DNA from: Bolinopsis microptera
Taxonomy: Eukaryota > Ctenophora > Tentaculata > Lobata > Bolinopsidae
Length of the DNA: 64,000 nt
Direction of reading: 5' to 3'
Assembly (NCBI RefSeq): GCF_026151205.1
Contig: NC_087072.1
Span: 5,752,084 to 5,816,083 of the forward strand
In this document: positions 50,884-62,409 of the stretch, piece by piece
How positions within the stretch are numbered: position 1 is the first letter of the stretch
How the letters are laid out: each line of letters starts with the position of its first letter
Notes under the pieces: generated by a model
Told to the model about the DNA's origin: nothing
The model's input: only the letters and a program-made list of their open reading frames with translations
Databases searched by the model: none
Position numbers and translations under genes: made by a program

Positions 50884-51941
50884 GTCCCTTGTGTTAGTCC
50901 TCATCAACTAACACGCCTTGCTACTGCAAGAAGAGACGACGGGTGGGGTGCCTAGTCTGAGCACAGCTTTCACAGCCCCGCCCGCTTTGGGGTGGCTAGC
51001 CAGCAAACTGCAGGGATCACTCACTCCATCCCCCCTGTTGTTTCTGGACCCACTAGCAACCTCAGAGTGACCTCCACGTTGGTAGGGGATGGTAACTGCC
51101 CATCATTGTCCGGCAGGCTAAACGTCGTCTGGCTGGATCAGATCAAATACCAGCACATACCTGGCCTCTCTCCACTCCACCTCACTCACACAGGAGCCCG
51201 GCAAGCTCCTTTCCGCTACGGACAGTAGAATATCAAAACGACCCAGCCATGGACAAATGGTACCTAAAACCCACAAATATGCCAAAACATATAGCTCGTC
51301 ACATAAACAGAGAGAACGGCAAAAGGGGTCTACCGAAAAAACGGAACGCGCGGACAAAGACATACATAGTAAAGAAAGCCACAAATGTATCACCAAACTG
51401 ATGCGCGCGACCAAACAAATCACGAGATCAACACGAGACAACTACAGACAGATAACATAACATTAGCACACGCTCAAGCGATTTGATCTATACATCCACA
51501 CTCCGTGTAAGACGAAATGAATAACCCCATCTTACACTTAACCCCGCAGTGGAAAAAAATCAACAAACTTCAAGCACAGTAAATATCGAGAAACACCTAG
51601 CGGAGCTGTTAGCCAGATAACAGTGGAAGTGGTAGTTTCTCGCATTATCAAACCCAATTTTCCGGGAGGCTGTTTCGACAGTTGACTTTCTATGGACTCA
51701 GAAAGTCCCCCGATGACGGAACATATGGCAGATACTCTTAGGGGTATCGCCGTTCCACCGGGTCATAACAGCAATGTTATGTCCATTTGGTTCGTGCCGG
51801 CTCAGCGAGTCCCATCCCAGCCGAGCTTTCGGTACACCTCCGCAACCAAAGGAGCTCCAAGAGACGTTAGCCACAAGGCGGACGTAGCCTCCCCGCAAAC
51901 CCGGGGAGGTAGAGTGAGCGCCCATCGACAAAAAAAAAAAA
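50884..51941 (+). mobile_element. Retroposon insertion with poly(A) tail and 13-bp target duplication
   Basis: ACTCCAACAGTAT flanks the segment at 50871-50883 and 51942-51954, and the 3' end is a run of 12 A (51930-51941). These are the hallmarks of LINE-type target-primed insertion. The 1,058-bp body is GC-richer than its surroundings and has only short ORFs (50992-51228 and 51692-51985 plus), none with a recognised reverse transcriptase or endonuclease. It may be a truncated LINE, a SINE-like element or a processed pseudogene. Confidence 0.85.
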
Positions 51942-52399
51942 ACTCCAACAGTATATTTAGGGGATGCACGATAAAAATAAACTAATTGCTCGGATTTTTA
52001 AAAATTGTGTATCATTGTTTTCTAGAGACTGTGAGAATTTTCACAGTACCAAATTTGTCAGGTACGTACCTTTTTGGAATTGGGAATGATCAGTGAGTTT
52101 CGCCGCGCTAATTTAGGTTCAGTAAAAACTAAAACATGAGTGTTTACATAAGCCGACCAAATTTCAACAAAATTGTTAAATGGGAAGTATTAAAACTTTT
52201 TGATTGTTTCCGAAATAATGTTCTGGCCGAAATACGTATACGAGCTAAAAACCATTCATGATTCAATGGTCAGCGCGCGTCTTACGGTCGATTGCGCACG
52301 GCCTAGTGTGCAGTATGGCTCTTACTAATTCGCTCGCCCAAAAATTTCACGTGACTTTGGTTTTTATGGTTTTGCAGCCGTACAAAACGGTTTTACATA

Positions 52400-52605
52400 A
52401 ACCCTAATTCCAACCCTAACCCTAACATAACCCCGAAGCTAACCATAACCCTTACCACAACCCTAACCCTTGACCATTGTTAATGATCTGGCCCGGCGCG
52501 CGCTACTTCGTAGCTCGTGCCATCGGGAAGAAAGCGGCGCGCGCTACTTCGAAGAAATTTAGACGAGTAACATCCGTCAACCCTAACCCTAACCCGAGCC
52601 CTAAA
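52400..52605. repeat. Degenerate interstitial telomere-like CCCTAA repeats
   Basis: CCCTAACCCTAACAT, CTAACCATAACCCTTACC and AACCCTAACCCTTGACC occur at about 52402-52472, and CAACCCTAACCCTAACCC at about 52578-52597. Another CCCTAACCCTAACG lies near 53335. The unit matches TTAGGG telomeres. Confidence 0.65.
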
Positions 52606-52643
52606 CAATCGAATTCATGTTTTACTAGCCTGTCACGTGACCA

Positions 52644-53525
52644 AAACGGTTTTTTTGCCCATAACTCTCCAGGGAAGCATTTTAACCCTACGTCATGGGG
52701 GGTGATTCGGCATCAGCGTCCAAAAATACACCGATTCCGATCACTTTCATGCCCAAAGGGCCTTTTTACAAGAATTTTCTTAAAATTTGGGCGAGCGATT
52801 TAGTAGGATCGGCCTAGTATATATGTTAATAGAAATCGGCTTGAATCGATATATTTTCAAACGCTGATTCCGAATGACATAGTATAGGGTTAAAATGCCC
52901 CCCTGGCGAAAAATTGTCTCGATCACGTGATATGAGTATGACCATTGAATTAGAATTAGGGTTTTAATTCTAGCACATGCTTCAGTTATTATCAATTAAA
53001 GGGATTGGGTTCAAAGTAGAGGGTTAGACTTAAAGTTTCGAATAGTCATTCAGGGCCACCTATACTCTAGAGAACGTGTTAAAAAGTTAGTTGACAGTCG
53101 ACAGTCGAGTGTAGAGTGAGTAGACGTATTCTCGTCTAAATTTCTTCGAAGTAGCGACCTCCGCTTTCTCAATTCTCATTTCTATTCTAGATGATGATTA
53201 ATCACTCTACACTCGACTGTCACGTGACTTTTTCAACCCGTTCTCTAGAGCTGGTCCTGAACGACTATTCGAAACCCTGACCCTCTAATCTGATCCCAAC
53301 CCTAACTCAATCCTTAGCAAAAGCATATGCTGAAACCCTAACCCTAACGAGAAATTAGAATAACTTCCTTATACAGTCATATCACGTGATCGAGACAGTT
53401 TTTCGCCAATATCTCGTCAGGGGAGCATTTTACCCCTATGTCATGGAGGTGATTCAGAATCAACGTCCGAAAATACATCGATTGAAGCTGATTACAACTG
53501 TCGGGGCCCTTTTAGAACAATCTCG
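52644..53525. repeat. Palindromic repeat cluster, three copies of one module
   Basis: A module with GGGAGCATTTTA, CATGG-GGTGATTC and CGTCCRAAAATACA occurs directly at 52644-52780 and 53391-53525 and inverted at about 52838-52940. The segment 52838-53525 is a ~690-bp inverted repeat; CTCTAGAGAACG-like and ACTCTACACTCGACTGTC words at 53040-53120 are inverted at 53190-53280. It embeds CCCTAA repeats. No coding sequence. Confidence 0.7.
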
Positions 53526-54319
53526 AAGATCGACTGTAGAGTGATTTAGTTTTAGCACGCTCGTCTGCTTTATTCTCGAAATATTACTGCCCGAGGCAAG
53601 TGCTGCAAAGTAGCGCGCGCCGGGTCAGTTCATTAACACTAACAGTACAACAATGTCTCCTTACTTGGTCAAATTAAAACGAAGACAATTATTGTATTTG
53701 AAAAAAAGTTTATTTTATTCGGAATATGGAATAACATAATAAAAATAAGGTCAAAATTTAATATTTTGTTAGTTGAAGTAACTGATTAAAATTCAAACGA
53801 TAAAATAAGATTTCAATTCTGAAACAACTGAATAGAAATTTATTCGATAAGTGTTCCTTTATTTGATTAAAAAACAAAATTCAAAATAGCATGTGCTTTC
53901 ATTAAAAAACGGTTACCTTGGTTAAAAATTAGAAGACCGAGAACGCTAAGAGTAAGGTAAGTATAAAAGGGGTAACACTATTGATAAATTGATTTAATTC
54001 ACTCGTTGGTGGTTGGTGTCATAGAATGTAAATATCAGAAAGCTGAATAAGATTAATTAGCATGCGATAAAATGCCAATAAAGCATCGAGTCATCAATGG
54101 CGAAATGAAGCTTTGAACAATTTAAATAAATGCTTATAAAGCACTCCACAATGGGGGACGTGTGATTAATTTGATAAAATAACAAAATTGATAAAAACTT
54201 TAAAACTCGCTAATTATAGCATTAACATTAATTGCATTGTCATGGTTAAAAATAGCTGCTGACGTGGTAAGATTGATAGTGTCCTGACAGATAATCATTC
54301 AATGATTCATTGATCGGAA
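53526..54319. other. Intergenic AT-rich DNA, 3' of the BTB gene
   Basis: It holds the 3' UTR of the minus-strand BTB gene. No other feature is recognised. TTTATT words near 53709-53718 could serve as its polyadenylation signal. Confidence 0.4.
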
Positions 54320-56202
54320 TTACTTGTTGATCTGCAAACAAACAACCTTGAATTTGTTGTCTATCTTAACTAGCGTAACTATATCCTTGAAGTCGGTGGT
54401 GATTAGGGACACTAACGCAGTGAACCTCATGCTGGTTTTGACCCGTATGAACCAGTGGAAGACAGAGTTGGAGTGGTAATGTTCAGGTAACCTCAACCCA
54501 GGTCGGGGAACAACCTTCCTAAAACTCTCTGTCTTGAGGTCGTAGCAAGGGGTCTTGTTGACCAGTCTCAGGACCACCTCTTGTTTACCCTTTTTCTGGC
54601 ACAACTCACAATTGGCGAAGAAGCTCAAGTAGTTCTGGGAGCGGATCTTGCTTAAATCATCTGGGAGGGAGACAGACCACTGCAGGGCAGTAAACTTTGA
54701 CACTGATCCGGGCTTCTCGTCATCGTACGGGTTCCCGATATTGTTGGCAAAATTTCGTGGCAAGTTCAAGCCAAATGATTTCGACAAATGCTCCTCAATC
54801 ATAGACAAATATCTGTCTGACAACTGAAGAGGATCCATATCTATCAGGAGCTGGTTAAGAAGACCTTGCCAAGAACCAGATATAGTGTTTTTACTGCCAG
54901 TAACCCAACCAATTACCACTTCCAACTTAACGAACTCTGGGTACACGCACTTAGAGCTACACAAACCCTCAATATCAGATAACGAGAACTCTGCCCACTG
55001 GCTCAGGTTAGGATAGGACTGTGCAGCAGGGTTCACCACAACAGAAGCCAGCTTTGGAGGGGCAGGCTTATTCTTCTTTTTGGTCGGAGCCATCTTCCAC
55101 CCTTTCTGCAAAGCAGGGAACTTGTCGAAGGATTCGAGGCTGTTGAGGGACTGTCCTATAGAATCTGGTATCGCCCCTTCTCTTCTCTGTTTTCATCATG
55201 ACTACTTTTAAAGCCAATTCTTCCCTTTAGAGGCCGTGAGTTTGGTTTCCATTCTTTGTCATCATCGCTTCTCATTTTACTCATCAGAGGAACGAGACAC
55301 GCATCTCCCGATACTTTTGGACGTGTGGATGAACTGGAGGAACCCAGATTTAATTTAGGAGCTTTAGACCATCGCTCCTCGTTCAAAACAGGATGATCTA
55401 AGAGATGCAGTGGAGAGAGTAGACTGGAGAAAGGAGGTGAACAGTCAGGGTCTGGGGAACAAGGATCAGGTGAGGGAGGATCATATTCCTGACTACCAGA
55501 CCGACTAGAGAGAGATGAGCCAGCGGACCCGGCTGAGTGCTGACGTACTCTAGGGACTAGTTTGTCCAACAATTTCAATCTTTTCTCAATGTCATGGACA
55601 AGGAGCAGCCCAATCTCTTGGTAAAGACCCTTTTCCTGCAGCCACACGCAGCAGGGGCTAACAAGCTCATCAATCTGGAATGTAATTCCGAACTTTAGGA
55701 AGGCGATAACGTTGTCGTGAGTCATGGACACGGCCCCTCCATAGAGCACTTCTAGACACTGAAAATAAAGAGACTGTAATAATAAGATAGCCCACAAATA
55801 CCCACTCTACTGAGTAGTACCCACAATAAAATATATTAATAAGGCCAAGGGCTAACAAATAAAAGAAGGTTGCAAACGATTAAAAGAGTATACTTATAAA
55901 CTACCCATGCTCATAGATTGAAAAAAGAAATCAGCTATAGAAACATTGGACAGAATCTGGTTGAGAAGGATGGCAATTACCTGGTTTAATTGTGGGATCA
56001 TGTCCTGAAACCCGTCCAACACAATCTCATAGTTCTGTTTCAGTACCTTCTCTAAAACAGGACTACGAGCAGCTAGAATAGCGCCGCTACAACACACTGA
56101 GTTACCATCAATAAGAAGTAGTGCTGTCTCGTGGACTGGAACTTTGTCAAGATGGCGGATGTACCGGGACAGGTTACCAAGTGGAGATAGGGTTATCAAC
56201 AT
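54320..56202 (-). CDS. BTB/POZ domain protein, three exons
   Basis: Exon 1 is 56202-55981 (ATG at 56202, 74 codons, donor GTAATT). Exon 2 starts at 55758 after TTTTCAG and runs to about 55206 or 55156. Exon 3 is about 55164-54320. The N-terminus carries a BTB fold: VPVHETALLLIDGNSVCCSG, then AARSPVLEKVL, then LEVLYGGAVSMTHDNVIAFL. A Ser/Pro/Asp-rich linker with EYDPPSPDPCSPDPDCSPPF follows, then a basic KKKNK stretch and a folded C-terminal region (WAEFSLSDIEGLCSSKCVYP) that could be BACK-like. BTB proteins usually dimerise and often act as Cullin-3 adaptors; neither role is demonstrated here. The exon 2-3 junction needs a frame change, by a 41-base intron or a missing base. Confidence 0.82.
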
Positions 56203-57338
56203 TGCCCTGGATTTAGAGGATTCAACTTATAACAGAGTAGGGGTATCATTTTAAGGAAAATAATCTGATGGTTTACTTAAATCATACCATGAAATTAACA
56301 TTAATACGCACAAGATAATTGATAGTGTTTTTTAACATGTTTATTTTCGCATACCAGGCAACTCAAAGCTCATACCAAGCTACTAGAGGCTCATACCAGG
56401 CTACTCGAGACACATACCAGGCTACTAGAGGCCAAGATCAATTCGAATAGATTTTGCAATTCAAATTCCACTCAATTTCACTCTGATAGTGATACAATTT
56501 AGAAATCGATCGGATACCCGGCTATAGTAAGTAGTAAAGAAGGTGCTTGGACGGATATTGATCAGAAATTTCATTAATTTTCAGGAAAAATTCTCGAGGG
56601 CTAGGTCCCGAAAAATATTTTCGGCTCATAATAATCAGAGAAACACGAACACTGGAGAAAAGTAATTTCGCGGAAAACTTTTAAATGTTTGACTTAGACA
56701 ATTTTCGGTCCCAGTAATCCTCGATAAGTACCTCTGAAGGCAGAGCTCCCGCTTCCGAGCTCGCACTGCAAAGGGGAGGCCTGCCTTCCGAGATCGCATT
56801 GCAAGGGGGAACCCTCGAGTTCAAAATCGTATATCGAAGGGTAGGTCCGAAATTCAAAAATAGAACAAATATTTTCGGCTAATAATGATCAGGGTAGCAT
56901 GAAACGTGAACTAAAGTAGTTTCCAGAAAAACTTTGAAAAGGTTTTGACTTTAAAAATTTTCGGTCCGAGTCATCCTCAATACATTAACCTCTGAGGGAA
57001 GGGCTCCCGCTTCCGAACTCGTATTACAAAGGTAAGCCTCAATTCCAATATCGTATATTATGACGCAATGAAACTATCGGATTATAACTACGACGTATGG
57101 GGACTTGTCACCCCATGGCAACATTAAAATATATTGACTCTGTTACATCGTTTCCAGGTTTCCTGTTAATATAAAACTCCGTTACAAATTGAACTGGAAT
57201 TGGCAATACTACACCTTAGATCAATAAAATATGATAAAGTAATGTATAACTAGACTTAAGTAAAAGTTTGATAGAATATAGAAAACAAAATAGTGTACTG
57301 CTTGAAAGCTTATTAAACTGTGAAGTGTGAAAGAGAGG
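56203..57338. repeat. Degenerate ~250-bp dispersed repeat units, first cluster
   Basis: Units share TTTTCGGCT-ATAATRATCAG, AATTTTCGGTCC and GGCTCCCGCTTCCGARCTCG words (about 56620-56870 and 56870-57060). Similar units occur at 59500-60040 on the other side of the transposon at 57343. The part at about 56450-56560 is an inverted relative of 8900-9000. Three GGCTCATACCAGG-like words lie near 56370-56420. No coding sequence. Confidence 0.6.
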
Positions 57339-57342
57339 TTAA

Positions 57343-59373
57343 AGGACCAGTTAACTGAAAAAAAAGTTATCCTCATATTTTGACAGATTGTGACAAATAG
57401 CAAACTAAGCAACGAGTCGAAATTCCTAAATCTCTAACTGCTCTCTAACGCGTGTAATTAGCGTTTGTATTATTTTGGCGATGACGTCATAAAGTCCCTT
57501 GCGCGCACAGATGAGCTCGTGAGACTGTATTTTACAGGTAGAAAATGGACATAATACAATGTTTCTCCCCCAAATAACTCGAAAAGTAAGTATTTTAGGG
57601 TACATGTTGCTTCATAAGTTGTATATAAACATGGCCATTCTGCACAATTTGCACTCATTCAAAAATCTGTAGGGCCTTCATAGCCCAATTAACGAGCTAC
57701 CCATATTTTTGCATGATTTCTGGAACCGGAAATCAGTTTTTCGCCAATAACTGAAAAAGTAAGCACTTTAAGGCATATGTTTGTTCGTAAGTCATATATT
57801 AATATGCTAATTGCGGTTCTTTTGCACCCTGTCTAAAGACTCTATCACGATCCTATCGAAAATGGGCTCAGCACCCCGCCCAAAATGGTTTTTGGCAAAG
57901 TTCTCGGAAAGTAAGGATTTTAGGCCATGTGTTGCTCAGTAACTCCTATATAAACATGCATATGCCGCTTCGTTTAAGCCTATTTTAAAGTCTCTACGAC
58001 CTTCAGAAGCAAGGGGTCGGTTACGTTATTTGGTCAATATGGGCGTGGCCCTCCTGGGTTTTCTCTACGGTCAAAAAATGTCTCCAAACGAAAATCGTTT
58101 ATTCATACCTTCAGGAAGGTCTGTGCAAAGTTTCGTGAGTATTTGAACATTTGCAGGATCATTTCCATAAATGTCCATAAATGACTGGACTACACAACTT
58201 TAGAGTTAACTTTAGAGAAACTCATAAGTCATTTATCTCAAATTAAGCTGTTAGTGTCCATAATCAACCTGTGGCGACAATGTTTTACGTGAAATGTAAA
58301 AATCAGTAGTAATATAAAAAGTGTATTTTTAGATTAAAGTGCTAGCTCATAGTTTTAGAATTGTATAGATTAACGTTGGTCGTTTAGCCATCTAACAATC
58401 GATCGTGCCGTAATATATGGCCAGAGAATAATAGGGTCTTGGAAATCCTATAGTTTTTCAGTGGGTCGATTGACTGAACACGTTTGCACTTGGTATTTAA
58501 ACTTACCAGTAGTTTATTTATTATATGTACCGATGATAATGCAATTAGGATAACAACTAGGTAAGCCGTAAGTCTAATTCAAAACACACCGCACACCGTA
58601 CACTCCGATCAGTATTACTATTTGGTAGACCGGGTATTTTGGCGGGAATTCTGTTCCCACGGCAGTGTTATGATAGAAGCTACTTCTACTAATGGTCCCA
58701 GAGGAACGGCCGTAAAGTAGCCAGACTTCTTGTCTCCTGTACTGGCTGACACATACGGATTAAAGTTAGAAATTTCGCTATGATATAAATATAATTGCTC
58801 TCGGGATTTAACAAACTCCTACTTATCTAGATCCTTTCTAAATTCATTAGAGTTTCATGGACTGGGGAAAAATAATCGGTACAGTCTCCCTGCTTGTGTA
58901 ATTAAGCAATGAAAACAATCCAAAATTATCACATATGACATAATCATAATTATAAGTTGTAATAGCAGAAACTTTCTAACCGTACATTCACCCGCCACTG
59001 TTCAAGAACCTATACCACTGTTTAAAATCATGACGTTAGCACTGTACGTCCAATCAGCTATTCATTTAGTTAGGATGATAGCCAAAACTATAAGGATTTT
59101 GGAGAACTAGGGTAATAGTCATAATTCTAAAATTTGAGTGAGTTAAACGTGTTTTATTGACGATGATAAACATTTGCAATGTATTACGCTATGCAAGCGC
59201 GCACTGAGGGACTTTATGACGTCACGAGGCCACAGCTTATTATTGCAATAACACGCGTTACACGTACGCTAGAGAATTGGTTCTTTCGGCGATACGATTC
59301 TTTACCAGTTTGTCACAGCTGATTTAAATCTTAGCCAAATTGGAGACTACAAATTTTTCAGTTAACTGGTCCT
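57343..59373. mobile_element. Non-autonomous TTAA-type DNA transposon, 2.0 kb
   Basis: Inverted ends start AGGACCAGTTAACTG and are flanked by TTAA at 57339-57342 and 59374-59377. Inverted similarity extends about 150 bp inward and includes TGACGTCATAAAGTCCCT at 57483 and its complement near 59211. TTAA targets with AGG ends fit the Kolobok/T2 type, or less likely piggyBac. Within it are three degenerate ~160-bp tandem units (about 57540-58020) sharing AAAGTAAG, ATTTTAGG and TATATAAACATG. No transposase ORF. Confidence 0.75.
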
Positions 59374-59381
59374 TTAACGTA

Positions 59382-60863
59382 AATAAAACTATTCCGATAA
59401 AACCAAAGAAATATCTCTCGCAAAAGGTAACATGCATAAAGAATTAGAAGGAGGCCAAACACACACTATAATTACATGAAGTCATTAACTATGAAATTAT
59501 GCCAGTGTTTGAGGATACAGGCAGGGCTCCCGCTTCCGAACTCGTATTGCATAGGGGAGGCCTCAGGCCTGCCGTCCGAGATCACATTACAAAGGGTAAG
59601 CCTCGATTCCAATATCGTATATCGTTGTATCACGCGTCGTGACCCTCATTTTCATTTCACTTACCCCCACTATGGCCCCCAGTATCCTGGCGAAAGCCAC
59701 GTCGGCTCATAATGATTAGGGTAACATGAACTGTAGGCAAAAGTCAAAAGTGGTTTCCAAGAAAACCTTAATTATCTTTGACTTAGAAAATTTTCGGCCC
59801 AAGTTTAATTCGATTGATACGTGCCTCTAAAGGCAGACTCACCACTTCTGAGCTCGTATTGCATATGGGAGGCCTGCCCTTCGAGATTGCATTAGTTCCA
59901 TGGCCAATTTTTCACTATATTAATACGCTCAAAAAAAATATACCCGATTTTTTGGCTCTCTCTTTTCGATTCACTGAATTAATACAGCTTAAAAAAAGGG
60001 GAAGCCTCGACTCCAAGATCATATATAGAGGGTGATGTGGGGACTTCGAAATTGGGATAGAAAACTTATAAATCTCGGAAATATTTTTCAGAATTGTTTT
60101 CAGCTTGGAAAGGCAAAACGTTTAGTACCAAAATTATAATATTTGTACTAAATTATGATATTTGAAAAACGAATTATTTTACAATTTTTACAAATTTTAT
60201 ACAAGGGGGGACCCTTGTGTTCGAGCTGGAAAATTGTTGAAGGTCGAAATACAATAAAAGGGCAAAAATTGTCTTTTTGGTGTTTGAAATGATATTTAGA
60301 TTCTAGATGAATATTGTATTTAAATTATTTCGTCCTTTAAGGTCAAAATATTGTAAGAAATTGGGTTTTTAAAATTTTTAAGTTTTTAAATTGCATAAAA
60401 TGGAGACTTTTTCTATGGAGAAAATGGAAAAACCCTTGAGTAATTTCCATTTTATGCCATTGCCATAACTAGAAATGTCGTACCAATAACGCAGAGAGAT
60501 AAAGAAAACCAGTAATAATAGATTAAGATAATAATAAGCTGAACTTGTGGGTTCAGAGTATTAAACATAGATTTTTTAAATTTTTAAATTCTAGTTATAA
60601 GTTACAATTATATTAGTATTTACGTTTTAAATATTATCGCGTTTTAATACAGAAAAAAAATGAAGTTATTAAACAACAAAATATGACCCAGCCATACAAT
60701 GCAAAAATGATTCGGCACCATGTTATTACTAAATACTAAAGCAATGTTGAAATAAATTAAATGAAATTCTGTCATAAAATTGGCTAATTATATTTGTAAT
60801 AATATGTACAGTCATTATATTTCGCCATCGAAGTTGAAAAGTTGCGGCCACGGTTATGCTGCG
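59382..60863. repeat. Second cluster of ~250-bp units, then AT-rich DNA
   Basis: Units at about 59500-59700 and 59760-60040 repeat the GGCTCCCGCTTCCGAACTCG and AATTTTCGGCCC words of the 56620-57060 cluster. The remainder to 60863 is AT-rich and contains a CCATTTTATGCCATTG word near 60450 shared with 2545. The plus-strand ORFs here follow the repeats and are not genes. Confidence 0.55.
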
Positions 60864-60867
60864 TTAA

Positions 60868-62072
60868 GGGGGGGGGGCCAATGGGTATTTTTTTGTGAAA
60901 CTTGATTTCGAGATAGCAGTTGACCAACAAACTAGGACCAGTGACCGAACTTTTGAGGGGGTCCCGGACCCCAACCGCCAAACGGTGCGCGCAGGGCAGC
61001 CACGCCCATATTTGGTCCAAATTAGGCCCAATTTAGCCAAATACCCTGTACATGCCCCAAACCCAGGTTTATGGTGCTCTACTTGTAGCTAGTGGTCTCC
61101 TGAACTCGTATATGAAATTTCATCAAGATTGGACAAAAAATGACTGAGTTATGAGCCAAAAACCATATGCCCATATTTGGGCATACGCACCAAATTTGGT
61201 AGATTTCGTCCCATAAATTGGTCAAATATCAATATTTTTGAATGAAACTTACTTTATATGAAAGGTAAGCCTAAACTACATATTCTCTGTAATTTATAGC
61301 TTTATATCTGTTTAAATGTGGATACTAAGGCGAAAAAACCACAAAAAATGAACTAAATTGCCCATATCTCGGTTCGCGATATTCGCGGAATTGATCTCAC
61401 CAAAATTGTAACAACTCAATCAGTTTTCAAAATTTTTGCATGAAATTTTTGGAATCGACTCGAAATCGCATTTCGACCTTATTTTAAGAACGGACTTTTG
61501 ATTTAGGCCTCAAAAAAAATTTGGCGGCCAAATTCCAAAATTATATTACAGAAATTCAGAATTTAACCGCCAAATTTTTTTTGAGGCCTAAATCAAAAAT
61601 CCGTAAAAAGCCTTAGTATCCACATTTAAACAGATATAAAGCTATAACTTACAGAGAATATGTAGTTTAGGCTTACCTTTCATATAAAGTAAGTCTCATC
61701 CAAAAATATTGATATTTGACCAATTTATGGGACGAAATCTACCAAATTTGGTGCGTATGCCCAAATATGGGCATATGGTTTTTGGCTCATAACTCAGTCA
61801 TTTTTTGTCCAATCTTGATGAAATTTCATATACGAGTTCAGGAGACCACTAGCTACAAGTAGAGCACCATAAACCTGGGTTTTGGGCATGTTCAGGGTAT
61901 TTGGCTAAATTGGGCCTAATTTGGACCAAATATGGGCGTGGCTGCCCTGCGCGCACCGTTTGGCGGTTGGGGTCCGGGACCCCCTCAAAAGTTCGGTCAC
62001 TGGTCCTAGTTTGTTGGTCAACTACTATCTCGAAATCAAGTTTCACAAAAAAATACCCATTGACCCCCCCCC
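60868..62072. mobile_element. 1.2-kb near-perfect palindrome flanked by TTAA
   Basis: TTAA at 60864-60867 and 62073-62076 bounds G-tract/C-tract ends. The left arm (about 60868-61333) is inverted almost exactly in the right arm (about 61606-62072). The central 270 bases contain a second inverted pair based on TTAGGCCTCAAAAAAAATTT. Matching 65- and 78-residue ORFs in the two arms are consequences of the palindrome. It is likely a foldback transposon using TTAA targets. Confidence 0.85.
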
Positions 62073-62076
62073 TTAA

Positions 62077-62409
62077 TTTCTGCAATTGTACACATAAAAT
62101 AAAGATAAATCATACACTTAAAATATCATATAATTAATTTCTAATTAAATTGTAGTACATCTAAAATGAACTTACAATAAACCTAAAATACCACATAAGC
62201 CCCTCAGGCATCAGCTCATGCCATATTAATCAAACTGTTTCATCAGGTGACAGATTCATGGTTGATAGAAGATATGGATATCACGTGTGATATGAAATAC
62301 TGGATATTATCGCGTCGTACGGTTAAATCACATTGCACCAATGGTTTCAGCAGTCAAACATGAAAATACCAGGCTGCACTGTACGTATATAACCACATTT
62401 GCACACATA
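62077..62409. other. Spacer 3' of the LRR gene
   Basis: AT-rich; nothing is recognised. Probably includes the 3' UTR of the gene starting at 62410. Confidence 0.4.

Noticed and set aside
60895-62137. 65- and 78-residue ORFs with nearly identical protein
   Set aside because: They are mirror copies from the two arms of the TTAA-flanked palindrome, with no other coding evidence.
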